This document shows positions 1 through 7,829 of a stretch of DNA of 23,351 nt, piece after piece. Below the pieces are notes generated by a model. That model was given only the letters and a program-made list of their open reading frames with translations. It made no database searches and was not told the DNA's origin. This stretch comes from Acidothermaceae bacterium (lineage in GTDB: Bacteria; Actinomycetota; Actinomycetes; Acidothermales; Acidothermaceae). The stretch lies in the NCBI GenBank assembly GCA_025925185.1, contig JAICLV010000017.1, forward strand, positions 1-23,351, given 5' to 3'. The first letter of the stretch is position 1; each line of letters starts with the position of its first letter. The position numbers were made by a program, and so were the translations under genes.

Positions 1-559
1 CCGCTTGTTTGGCGCCGGCCTCGATGATCGCCTCGACCTTGTCGCGGCTGCCGGTCTGCCCCCACACCTGCGCCCCTTTCGACGCGGCGTACGAGACGAC
101 CGACTGACCGACGCCGCCGCTGGCGCCGAGCACCAACACCCGGTCGTCGGCACGCACCTCGGCGAGCTCGACGACCCGCCATGTCGTCAGCCCGACGATG
201 CCGAGCCCCGCCGCCGCGTCGAGCGGCACCCCTTGCGGCAACGGGTGAATCGCCGAACGTGGCACCGTCGCGGCGGTCGCGAAGACGCCGTCGCGACGCG
301 CGCCGAGACCCTCTCCGCAGACCAGGACCGGTGCGCCGTCGAGAAAGCCGGTGGCCTCCGCGCCGAGCGTGCGCGGCAGCGGGCCGTCGGCCGCGACCTT
401 GCCCTCGACGGCGTAGCCATCGACGGGGTTCAGGCCCGCGAACCGCAACTCCACGAGCACCTCGTCGTCCGACGGCGTCGCGAGCTCGACCCGCTCGACC
501 GACAGCGGCTTGCCGTGTTCGACCAGCCGCGCCGCGAGCGCTGAGTTCGGCAGAGTCAT
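1..559 (-). CDS. Zinc-free MDR-family oxidoreductase (quinone oxidoreductase-like), 3' end cut by window edge
   Basis: The minus-strand reading frame from the ATG at 559 is open to the window edge and gives 186 codons starting MTLPNSALAARLVEHG. It resembles the NADPH:quinone oxidoreductase branch of the medium-chain dehydrogenase/reductase superfamily. There is a GroES-like N-terminal half with a FAGLNPVD segment, then the start of a Rossmann fold with LVLGASGGVGQSV, the usual NAD(P)H-binding glycine motif of this branch. I see none of the cysteine-rich zinc-binding pattern of classical alcohol dehydrogenases. The start overlaps the stop of the aldo-keto reductase upstream (shared ATGA at 559-556), which fixes the start and implies co-translation. 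The substrate is unknown. Roughly the last 40% of the usual length is outside the window. Confidence 0.85.
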   Translation of the reverse strand, partial: MTLPNSALAARLVEHGKPLSVERVELATPSDDEVLVELRFAGLNPVDGYAVEGKVAADGPLPRTLGAEATGFLDGAPVLVCGEGLGARRDGVFATAATVPRSAIHPLPQGVPLDAAAGLGIVGLTTWRVVELAEVRADDRVLVLGASGGVGQSVVSYAASKGAQVWGQTGSRDKVEAIIEAGAKQA

Positions 560-1428
560 GACTCGTCGAGCCGGGCGACGTCGTCGTCCGACAACTCGAT
601 GTCGGCGGCGTGCGCCGACGCGAGCGCCGTCTCGGGCCGGCTTGAACCGGGAATCGGGATGACGTTGCCGCCCTTGGCGAGCATCCAGGCCAGCGCGACC
701 TGCTGGGGGGAGACGCCGCGCTCGCGGGCCACCTCGGCGAACACGGGGAACTCGCGCTCGATCTCGTCAGCGTTACCGATGCCGCCAAGCGGGCTGTAGG
801 GCAAGAACGCGATCCCTTGGTCGTTGGTGAAGTCGAGCTCGCCAGCCGAGCTGCGGAAGTTGGGGGCGAACTGGTTTTGCACGCTCGCCAGGCGGCCGCC
901 GAGGATCTCGTCGGCCGCCTTGATCTGCTCGACGTTGGCGTTCGAGATGCCGGCGAGCCGGATCTTGCCCTCGTCGAGCAGTTCGCGCAGCGCGCCGATC
1001 GTGTCGGCGTAGGGGACCTTGGGGTCGGGCCGGTGGTGCTGGTACAGGCCGATCGCCTCGACGCCGAGCGCCTTCAACGACGCGTCGCAGGCCCGCTTGA
1101 TGTAGTCGGGCCGGCCGTCGACATACCAGCCGCCGTCGTCGTGACGAAGGTGGCCGCCCTTGGTCGCCACGATCACGTCGGACGTGTCGCCCCCGTACGT
1201 CGACAGCGCCTTCGCGGTGAGGCGCTCGCCATGCCCGACGTCGTGCGGCCCCTCGCAGTAGGCGTCGGCGGTGTCGATCAAGGTGACGCCGGCGTCGAGC
1301 GACGCGTGGATCGTGCGCACCGCGTGGGCCTCGTCGGGCCGGCCGCGCAGCGACAGCGGCATCTCCCCAAGTCCGATCGCGCTAACCCGCACCGCTTCTG
1401 CGCCCCGACCAAGCTGGCGATACCGCAT
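556..1428 (-). CDS. Aldo-keto reductase
   Basis: A 290-residue cytosolic NAD(P)H-dependent aldo-keto reductase starting MRYRQLGRGAEAVRVSAIGLG. The catalytic tetrad expected of the family is visible: Asp52 and Tyr57 (IDTADAY), Lys90 (ATKGG) and His131 (LYQHH). The C-terminal part has the IPIPGSSRPE cofactor-binding segment. The frame stays open further upstream to 1650. I choose the ATG at 1428 because a GGAG lies 6 nt before it and the protein then begins exactly at the first family strand; an in-frame ATG at 1440 would add four residues. The gene is coupled to the following MDR oxidoreductase by a 4-nt overlap, so the two reductases probably form one operon. The substrate cannot be told from the sequence. 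It resembles the general AKR11/YajO-type group. Confidence 0.92.
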   Translation of the reverse strand: MRYRQLGRGAEAVRVSAIGLGEMPLSLRGRPDEAHAVRTIHASLDAGVTLIDTADAYCEGPHDVGHGERLTAKALSTYGGDTSDVIVATKGGHLRHDDGGWYVDGRPDYIKRACDASLKALGVEAIGLYQHHRPDPKVPYADTIGALRELLDEGKIRLAGISNANVEQIKAADEILGGRLASVQNQFAPNFRSSAGELDFTNDQGIAFLPYSPLGGIGNADEIEREFPVFAEVARERGVSPQQVALAWMLAKGGNVIPIPGSSRPETALASAHAADIELSDDDVARLDES

Positions 1429-1702
1429 TCCTGACTCCATTCCGCTCCAAGACGCGCACGGCGCGCGCGACGCCGGGCCGACTCCGTCTTGACCTAGTTG
1501 TCGTCTGCTCCCGAGCCGACCGCGCAAACCTGCGGCGCCGGCCACGCGAACGGCCCCAACGCCCAAAGATCGCAAACCCTTCCCCGACGACGTAACGCAA
1601 GTGCCATCTGCGCCGACACATACGAGCACCACGTCTTGGGAAGCGGCCAAACGGTCTTACGTCGCCGGTCGCCGGCGGCGTCGAACGCTGAAGGGAGTCG
1701 CC
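1429..1702. other. Divergent intergenic region, aldo-keto reductase / hpnR
   Basis: This is 274 bp between two divergent genes. I see no convincing small gene. On the plus strand a weak promoter-like pair can be read (TTGGGA at 1636-1641 and TACGTC at 1658-1663, spacer 16), but the -10 match is poor. Around 1662-1680 the sequence is a run of CGCCGG-type repeats. An AAGGGAG ribosome binding site at 1691-1697 serves the GTG at 1703. Confidence 0.4.
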
Positions 1703-3159
1703 GTGAAGCTATTGCTCGTCCACCCCAGCTGCCTGCTCTACTCGGAGATCTTCCTGCGTCTCGAACCGCTCGGCCTCGAAAGCGTCGCCGCGGCGGCCCG
1801 CGGCGCGGGCCACGACGTCCGCGTCATCGACCTGCAGGTGCTCACCCACGCCGATCTGCGCGCCGAGGTCAACACCTTTCAACCGGACGCCGTGGGGTTC
1901 GGCCTTAACTATCTGGCGAACGTGCCCGAGGTCATCGACCTCGCGAAGGAGGTCAAGGCGGCGGACCCGCGCCGATTCGTGTTCGCCGGCGGGCACTCGG
2001 TGTCGTTCATAGCCGCGCACGTCATCTCGCAGGCGCAAGGCGGGCTGGACGCGGTGGTACGCGGCGAGGGCGAGGCGGCGATCGTCGCGCTGATGGCGGC
2101 GATTCGCGACGGCGGTATGCAAGACGTTCCGGGCATCGTGACCGCCGACGGCATGGGCGCGGCGCCCGCGATGGTCGACTCGCTCGACAGTTATCGACCG
2201 GCCCGCGATCTCATTCGTCGACGCAACAAGTACTTCATCGGCGTGCTCGACCCTTGCGCCTCGATCGAGTTCACGCGCGGCTGCCCCTGGGACTGCTCCT
2301 TCTGCTCGGCCTGGACTTTCTACGGTCGCTCCTACCGCAGGATTTCGCCGGACGTCGCGGCCGCCGAACTCGCCGCGATCAACGAGCCGAACGTCTTCGT
2401 CGTGGACGACGTCGCGTTCATCAAGCCCGATCACGGGAACGCGATCGCCGCGGAGTTGGAGAAGCGCAAGGTCCACAAGGAGTACTACCTCGAGACGCGG
2501 GCCGACGTGCTCTTGCGCAACACCGAGGTCTTCGAGCGTTGGGTGCGCCTCGGCCTCAACTACATGTTTCTCGGCATGGAGGCACTCGACGAGGAAGGTC
2601 TCGACCTCTTCCGCAAGCGGGTGAGTCGCGACGACAACATGCGCGCCCTGGAGTGCGCGCGCAAGCTCGGGATCACCGTCGCCATCAACCTGATCGTCGA
2701 TCCCGACTGGGATGTTAAGCAGTTTGAGAACATCCGCAAGTTCGCGCTCTCGGGCACCTGACGGTCAAAACCCCTTATCCAGGAACGGAAATCTGGCACA
2801 CGGACGCGCGCGACCTCACCACGCTCGACTACCGCCTTTTCGACATCCAACACGCGGTGCTGCCCACGAAGTTGCCGTTGCCGGTCTTCTACCGGGAGTT
2901 GGTGCGCACCCAGTCGGTGATCAACCGCAAGCATCTGAGCTTCGCCGCAGCCCGCGGCACGATCGGGATCATGGCGCGACACCTCATGCGCGGGCAGACC
3001 AACTTCATCCGCATGCTGTGGCGCTTCAACAAGGTCTACAACGCCGACCGCCAACTCCGCGATCACGAACGTGAAATTCGCTACACTTTGCCGCTTCCTG
3101 AGCATCACGCGGTCTCGCGCCAGGAACTCTTTGTGCACCACCGAGCGTCGAGTCATTAG
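1703..3159 (+). pseudogene. hpnR: Hopanoid C-3 methylase HpnR (B12-binding radical SAM), frameshifted
   Basis: HpnR adds the C-3 methyl group to hopanoids. Family signs: an N-terminal cobalamin-binding fold (about residues 1-135, HPSCLLYSEIFLRLEPLGLE), then the radical SAM cluster motif C194-PWD-C198-SF-C201, inside a stretch (GVLDPCASIEF, SAWTFYGRSYR) that I recognise from HpnR. The GTG at 1703 has AAGGGAG 5 nt upstream. The frame ends at a TGA at 2759-2761 after IRKFALSGT. The rest of the protein then continues without a gap in the next frame (HLTVKTPYPGTE from 2755, through DYRLFDIQHAVLP, RGQTNF and MLWRFNKVYN) to a TAG at 3157-3159. Total length fits an intact HpnR apart from a few residues at the break. 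It is either a recent pseudogene or a sequencing/assembly error. The 3' part has no start signals of its own. No other hopanoid gene is in the window. Confidence 0.82.
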
Positions 3160-3186
3160 GTTCAGGTCTGGCGCGGTCGGTGCCGA

Positions 3187-3200
3187 TGCTCCATGGAGCA
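3187..3200. repeat. Perfect 14-bp palindrome upstream of ABC exporter 1
   Basis: TGCTCCATGGAGCA is its own reverse complement. It lies in the 103-bp gap after hpnR, 63 bp before the ATG of the ABC ATPase. Position and symmetry suit a dimeric repressor site for the exporter operon, but no cognate regulator gene is adjacent, so this is inference. Confidence 0.4.
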
Positions 3201-3262
3201 GGCGCGTTGTCAGCCGTCCCTGGCTCCCCGTCCTGACCGACCACGTAGACAGGCCTCGCTTG

Positions 3263-4177
3263 ATGATCGAAGTCCGCCAGCTCACGAAGCGCTACGGGCC
3301 CCAAACAGTTGTCAACAATCTCTCGTTTCGTGTCGAACCCGGACGGGTCACCGGCTGTCTCGGCCCGAATGGCAGCGGGAAGACGACGACCGCGCGGATG
3401 ATCCTCGGGCTGACCGATCCCGACGAGGGGGTTGCGACGATCGGGGGCCGCACCTACAAGGACTTGCGTCGTCCGCTGTGTGAAATCGGCGCGTTGATCA
3501 ACGCGGGCGCGGTGATCCCGAGCAAGAGCGCGATCGACCACCTGCGCTGGCTAGCCGCCGCGAACGGCATCAAGTCGCGCCGCGCCGAGGAGGTGCTCGA
3601 CATGGTCGGGCTCGAGGCGGTGGCCGGGCGCAAGGTCGGCGGGTTTTCGCTCGGCATGAAGCAACGGCTCGGCATCGCCGCGGCACTGATCGGCGACCCG
3701 CCCGTGCTGATCTTCGACGAACCGATCAACGGCCTCGACCCAGAGGGAATCCGCTGGATTCGCACGTTCATGCAGGAGCTGGCCACGCAAGGCCGCACCG
3801 TGTTCATCTCGAGTCACCTGATGAGCGAGATGGCGCTCACCGCAAGCGAACTGGTGGTGATCGGGCAGGGTCGGCTGATCGCCGCCGAAAGTATGGAGAC
3901 GTTCACCGCGCGCGCCGACAGCTCGGTCAGATTGCGCAGCCCACAGCTCGACGAGATCGCCCTCGCCCTCGCGATCGAAGGCGCGTCGATCTGGCGCAAC
4001 GGCGACGCGATCGAGATCGTCGGTTTCAGCATCGAACAGGTCGGCGCGCTGTGCGCGCGGGTCGGTGCGATCGTCTACGAGCTGTCGCCGCAACGCGCGT
4101 CGCTTGAGGACGCGTTCATGCAGCTGACCGCGAAGGTCTGCGAATACGTTCCGACCCCGCGTGAGGCCGCAGCATGA
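3263..4177 (+). CDS. ABC transporter ATP-binding protein (exporter 1)
   Basis: A 304-residue ATPase of the ABC-2/drug-exporter class, starting MIEVRQLTKRYG. Walker A is GPNGSGKT at residues 34-41 (Lys40), the ABC signature is SLGMKQ at about 129-134, Walker B is LIFDEP with Asp152-Glu153, and the switch histidine is in FISSHL. A C-terminal regulatory region of about 85 residues follows. The frame is open back to 3071, but family homology begins at this ATG, so the extension through the hpnR tail is rejected. The ribosome binding site is weak. The gene overlaps the permease by 4 nt (ATGA). The pair should form an exporter of two ATPases and two permeases. The substrate is unknown; antibiotic or lipid export is typical for the class. 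Confidence 0.9.
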   Translation: MIEVRQLTKRYGPQTVVNNLSFRVEPGRVTGCLGPNGSGKTTTARMILGLTDPDEGVATIGGRTYKDLRRPLCEIGALINAGAVIPSKSAIDHLRWLAAANGIKSRRAEEVLDMVGLEAVAGRKVGGFSLGMKQRLGIAAALIGDPPVLIFDEPINGLDPEGIRWIRTFMQELATQGRTVFISSHLMSEMALTASELVVIGQGRLIAAESMETFTARADSSVRLRSPQLDEIALALAIEGASIWRNGDAIEIVGFSIEQVGALCARVGAIVYELSPQRASLEDAFMQLTAKVCEYVPTPREAAA

Positions 4178-4941
4178 GTCACACCCTCGCGATGGAATGG
4201 CAGAAGCTCCGACCCTTCGGCAAAACCTCACGCACCGTCGCGCTCACCATTGGGCTCGCGGTCACGGTCAGCGCGATCGTCGCCGCCGCGATGGCGTCGA
4301 GCGCCAGGCACATGACCCTCGCCGATCGTGCGTCGTTCGACTCGATCGGCATCTCGCTGCAGGGGGTCAACGCTGCGGTGCTCGCGATCGCCGCGTTCGG
4401 CGTGCTGTGCATGACGCGCGAGTACTCCACCGGCATGATCTCGGTGACATTCCTCGCCCAGCCTCGTCGATTGCGCGTGCTGGCAGCGAAATTGGCGACG
4501 CACGCCCTCGTAGCGGGCGTCGCCGGTGCCGGCGCCTGCGTGGCGGCGTTCGCCGTCGGGCAGGCGTTGCTTGGCACCGAGGGTCTCGACAACGGATGGT
4601 CTTCGGCGCAGCTACCGGGCGCCCTGGCGGGCGGTGTCGTCTATCTGGTGTTGCTGTGCGCGTGGGGTGTCGCGCTGGGCGCGCTGCTTCGCACGTCGGC
4701 CGCGGCCATCACCTGGATGGCCTCGCTGCTCGTCGTGGCGCCGGTGATCGTGCAGATCCTGCCGCTGAGCGTGGTGCACCGCATTGAGCGTTGGTTGCCG
4801 TCGCAAATCGGCACGGGGGCGATGTCCGCCCACTCCGACCCGCATCTGTTCTCGCCGTGGGTCGGCCTCGCGGTGCTCGGGGCTTACGTCGTCCTCACGT
4901 TGGTCGCGGCCGCGTGGCGGATGGCCCGCACCGATCCCTGA
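4174..4941 (+). CDS. ABC-2-type membrane permease (exporter 1)
   Basis: A 255-residue integral membrane protein starting MSHTLAMEWQKL. It has about six hydrophobic segments in the usual ABC-2 arrangement: one near residues 23-42, one near 65-85, paired helices around 105-130 and 145-172, one around 175-195, and a last one near 228-247. The cytoplasmic motif after the second helix, REYSTGMISVTFLAQPRR, is characteristic of ABC-2 permeases. The ATG lies inside the stop of the ATPase gene (ATGA), so the two are translationally coupled. The gene ends 52 bp from the stop of the convergent uspA gene, with no T-run terminator in between. Confidence 0.88.
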   Translation: MSHTLAMEWQKLRPFGKTSRTVALTIGLAVTVSAIVAAAMASSARHMTLADRASFDSIGISLQGVNAAVLAIAAFGVLCMTREYSTGMISVTFLAQPRRLRVLAAKLATHALVAGVAGAGACVAAFAVGQALLGTEGLDNGWSSAQLPGALAGGVVYLVLLCAWGVALGALLRTSAAAITWMASLLVVAPVIVQILPLSVVHRIERWLPSQIGTGAMSAHSDPHLFSPWVGLAVLGAYVVLTLVAAAWRMARTDP

Positions 4942-4993
4942 GCGGGCAACCGAGCCCCGGCCGCAGCGCCACCCGACGGTGAACTCGCGGAGG

Positions 4994-5434
4994 TCACGGC
5001 ACCACGGTGACCGGCCAGCGGCCGGCCCGCACCAGATGCACGGCGAGCGAGCCGACAAAACGGTGACCGACCGCCGTCGACGCGCCGACCACGATCGCGT
5101 CGGCGTGCACCTCGTCGGCGACGGCCACGAGTTCTTTGAAAGGGTCGCCACGGCGGCGCCAAAACTCGTACGTCACCCCCAGATCGGCCGCCCGCTGCTC
5201 GGCCAGCGCGCGCATCTCCGCCTCCGCCTGATCGTTGGCCTGCTCGATGCCCAACGTCGACGCGGCCGAGAGCCCCGCGAACCCCGAAACCCCCGGCGTC
5301 ACGTAGACCGCGATGATCTTGGCGTGTTGTCGGCGCGCAAGGCCCACGCCGTACGCGGCCGCCCGCAGGGAGGTCGGCGAACCGTCGACTCCGACAACCA
5401 CGACGCGCGGGCCGTCTTTGCCGTACTCGAACAC
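4994..5434 (-). CDS. Universal stress protein (UspA family)
   Basis: A 146-residue single-domain Usp protein. It starts at a GTG (5434) with a perfect GGAGG 4 nt upstream. The N-terminal strand VVVVGVDGSPTS is the usual family start. The ATP-binding signature near the C terminus reads IVVGASTAVGHRFVGSLAVH, close to the G-2x-G-9x-G(S/T) pattern of ATP-binding Usp proteins, although Ala replaces the second small Gly-rich position. Role by family: cytosolic ATP-binding stress protein. It diverges from the second ABC operon across 257 bp and converges on exporter 1. Nothing ties it functionally to either. Confidence 0.9.
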   Translation of the reverse strand: MFEYGKDGPRVVVVGVDGSPTSLRAAAYGVGLARRQHAKIIAVYVTPGVSGFAGLSAASTLGIEQANDQAEAEMRALAEQRAADLGVTYEFWRRRGDPFKELVAVADEVHADAIVVGASTAVGHRFVGSLAVHLVRAGRWPVTVVP

Positions 5435-5583
5435 GCTTCCTCCGCCATTGGGTGGCCTCCATCGTGGTGGTCACGCGCTATGGCAGCAACCTGGTCCGGC
5501 AGATCGTGCACACATGACGAGCGGCACCGCGTTTCGCCGTGGGCTGGCCTGTGGCCGGGGAACACGGACGCGTCACGACCCGC

Positions 5584-5601
5584 CCCGGGCGCTGGCCCGG
5601 G
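5584..5601. repeat. GC-only hairpin in the uspA / ABC exporter 2 intergenic region
   Basis: CCCGGGC-GCTG-GCCCGGG is a perfect 7-bp inverted repeat with a 4-nt loop. It lies 90 bp before the GTG at 5692 and 149 bp from the uspA start. No T-run follows, and the genes on either side diverge, so a terminator is unlikely. It could be an operator or a structured leader of the ABC operon. Confidence 0.35.
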
Positions 5602-5691
5602 TAAGCGGTCGCGACACCGAGGCGCGCGCTCCACGTTGGATATCGTCGATCGGCGTGGCCCTCGCGACCAGACGCGCCGACGGGAGGACGA

Positions 5692-6594
5692 GTGCTCGAG
5701 CTCGATGGCCTAGTGCGCCACTTCGGCGCCACGATCGCGTTAGACGACCTCTCGTTCGAGGTGCCCGACGGACAGGTGTTCGGCTTCCTCGGACCCAACG
5801 GCGCGGGAAAGTCGACCGCGATGCGCGCGATCCTGCGACTCACCGGGCTCGACGCGGGGGTCGTCCGATGGAACGGCCAACCGTACGGCTTCGAGTTCTG
5901 CCGCCAGATCGGCTACATGCCAGAGGAACGCGGCCTCTACCCCACGATGCGGGTGCGCGACCATCTCGTCTACCTCGGCCGGTTGCACGGCATGACGTCG
6001 GACGACGCGAAAGCGGCCACCAACCGCTGGCTCGAACGGCTCGGTCTCGCGCAGCGGGCGGGTGACAAGGTGGAGGCGCTGTCGCTGGGAAACCAACAGC
6101 GCGTGCAACTCGCCGCCGCACTGCTGCACCAGCCGCCGCTGCTCGTCCTCGACGAGCCCTTCTCAGGGCTCGACCCGGTAGGCATCGACGACCTGTCCGG
6201 CGTGCTCGCCGAGTGCGCGAGCGCCGGCGCCACCGTGCTGTTCTCCAGCCACCAGCTCGACCTCGTCGAGGACGTCTGCGAATCCGTCGCGATCGTCAAC
6301 CGCGGCCGGTGCGTGGCGAGCGGACCGCTCCGCGAACTCGTTCGCGGCGGTCAGCCCCGTCTGGTCGTAGGCGTCGTCGGCGACACCTCTGGCGCCTGGG
6401 CACGCGGTCTCGGCGGCGTCGAGGTCACCGGCGTCGACCACGGCCGCGCGCGGCTGCTGCTGCGCGGCGACGTCGACCCGCAGCGGGTGCTGGCCACCGC
6501 GATGGCCGCCGGCGACGTCGACCACTTCGCGTTCGAGTCGCGCCGGCTCTCTGAAGTGTTCCGTGAAGCGGTCGGGGAGCCGGTGAACGCGTGA
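5692..6594 (+). CDS. ABC transporter ATP-binding protein, NatA-like (exporter 2)
   Basis: A 300-residue ATPase starting at a GTG (5692) with GGGAGG about 5 nt upstream. Walker A is GPNGAGKS at residues 34-41 (Lys40), the signature is LSLGNQQRVQLAAAL, Walker B is LLVLDEP followed by the D-loop FSGLDP, and the switch histidine is in FSSHQLD. The IGYMPEERGLYP Q-loop region and the LSEVFREAVG C-terminal end are typical of the NatA/YhaQ group, which pairs with large NatB/YhaP permeases as here. It is the first gene of a four-gene operon and overlaps its permease by GTGA. The substrate is unknown. The homologous Na+ exporter NatAB is a name for the family only; export of a modified metabolite is equally possible. 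Confidence 0.92.
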   Translation: MLELDGLVRHFGATIALDDLSFEVPDGQVFGFLGPNGAGKSTAMRAILRLTGLDAGVVRWNGQPYGFEFCRQIGYMPEERGLYPTMRVRDHLVYLGRLHGMTSDDAKAATNRWLERLGLAQRAGDKVEALSLGNQQRVQLAAALLHQPPLLVLDEPFSGLDPVGIDDLSGVLAECASAGATVLFSSHQLDLVEDVCESVAIVNRGRCVASGPLRELVRGGQPRLVVGVVGDTSGAWARGLGGVEVTGVDHGRARLLLRGDVDPQRVLATAMAAGDVDHFAFESRRLSEVFREAVGEPVNA

Positions 6595-7829
6595 TCAACC
6601 TCGACGCCGCCAAACTGGTCGCCGCTCGCGAGATTCGCGAGCAGGCGCGCGGCCGTGCGCTGTGGATCTCGCTCGCCATCACGGTGGTCGCGGTCGTCCT
6701 TGTCGTCGTCTTGCCCAAGGCGCTCGCGAGCGGCCCGCCGACCTACCGGGTCGGGCTCGCGACGTCGTCCGGCGCTGCTGCGACGGCGCCCTCCGAGGCG
6801 ACGCTGCGGCAGACGATCGAAGCGGCGGTGGCGCGCACGGGAGCGAGCGCGAAGGTGGTCGAGGTGAGCGACCGCGACGACGCCGCGACCCGGCTGCGGC
6901 AAGGCGGCCCCGCGCACATCGACATCGCCGTGCTCGCCAGCAACGACACGGTGCTCGTCGATCGCGCGTTTCCGGCGGACTCCACAGAGCGCAAGGCGCT
7001 CGCGGTCGACTCCATCGCGCGGGCGATCAGCATCGCGAACGCCATCTCGGCCAACCACGTCTCGGCGGCGACCGCACAGGCGTTGACGAACCCCACGCCG
7101 CTCCCCATCGACCATCTACGACCAGCGCCCGCCCCAGCTGGTAAACGCGCCGTCGCGCTCGTCGGCGCCATCGTGTTTTACCTCCTCGTGCTGCGTTACG
7201 GCTTCGGGTTGCTGATGGGCATCGTGCAGGAAAAGGCGACCCGGGTCGTCGAGGTGGTGCTGTCGACGACCCGTCCGATCGATCTGCTCGCGGGGAAGGT
7301 CCTCGGTTCCGCGGTGATGGTGTTCGCGCAGGCGGCCGTGCTCGCCGCGACGGCGGTCATCAGCGCCGAAGCCGTCGGTTCCGACATATTGAGGACGAGT
7401 GGCGCCGCGGCGATCGGTGTGGCCTTCGTCTGGGTTGTCATCGGCTACCTGCTGTACAGCGCGCTCTTCGCCGCGGCCGGGTCGCTCGCGTCGAAAGCCG
7501 AGGACGCGCAGTCGGTCAGCCTGCCATTACAGATTCCTTTGTTCATAGGTTATTTCGCGTCGTTCACCGTCCTCGGGTCAGGCACGCCCACCACGCTCGT
7601 GAAGATCCTGGCCTACATCCCATTCACCGCGCCGATGAACATGCCGGTGCTCGCCGCCACGGGCGGCGCCGCGCCATGGCAGGTGGCGGTGTCGATGCTG
7701 ATCACCGTCTCGGCGACTGCGGTGACGATGCGACTAGCCGCGGTGCTGTTCAGCCGCTCGATCTTGCGCACTGGCCGTCGGTTGAAGGCCCGCCAGGTGC
7801 TCGCTGAAGCGCGCCGGGCCGCATCGTGA
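6591..7829 (+). CDS. ABC-2 family permease, NatB-like (exporter 2)
   Basis: A 412-residue membrane protein starting at the GTG inside the ATPase stop (GTGA). It begins with the AAREIREQARGRALW segment typical of NatB/YhaP-like permeases, followed by TM1 at about residues 24-46. A large extracytoplasmic domain of about 130 residues follows, with a Q/R/D-rich VSDRDDAATRLRQG stretch. A cluster of about five helices runs from residue 185 onward, including the cytoplasmic EKATRVVEVVLST motif and the CPBP/NatB-like PFTAPMNMP segment near residues 344-352. It works with the ATPase encoded just before it. Its stop overlaps the methyltransferase start, so the exporter and tailoring enzymes are made from one message. 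Confidence 0.9.
   Translation: MINLDAAKLVAAREIREQARGRALWISLAITVVAVVLVVVLPKALASGPPTYRVGLATSSGAAATAPSEATLRQTIEAAVARTGASAKVVEVSDRDDAATRLRQGGPAHIDIAVLASNDTVLVDRAFPADSTERKALAVDSIARAISIANAISANHVSAATAQALTNPTPLPIDHLRPAPAPAGKRAVALVGAIVFYLLVLRYGFGLLMGIVQEKATRVVEVVLSTTRPIDLLAGKVLGSAVMVFAQAAVLAATAVISAEAVGSDILRTSGAAAIGVAFVWVVIGYLLYSALFAAAGSLASKAEDAQSVSLPLQIPLFIGYFASFTVLGSGTPTTLVKILAYIPFTAPMNMPVLAATGGAAPWQVAVSMLITVSATAVTMRLAAVLFSRSILRTGRRLKARQVLAEARRAAS

Noticed and set aside
2857..3159. Separate small gene in the 3' part of hpnR
   Set aside because: It has no start signals and its sequence is the C-terminal part of HpnR continuing from the broken frame.
3071..3262. Possible N-terminal extension of the first ABC ATPase
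   Set aside because: Runs through the tail of hpnR and is unrelated to ABC proteins; the ATG at 3263 fits the family start.
4992..5012. Inverted repeat GGTCAC/GTGACC at the end of the uspA gene as a terminator
   Set aside because: Only 6 bp with a 9-nt loop, mostly inside coding sequence and with no T-run.
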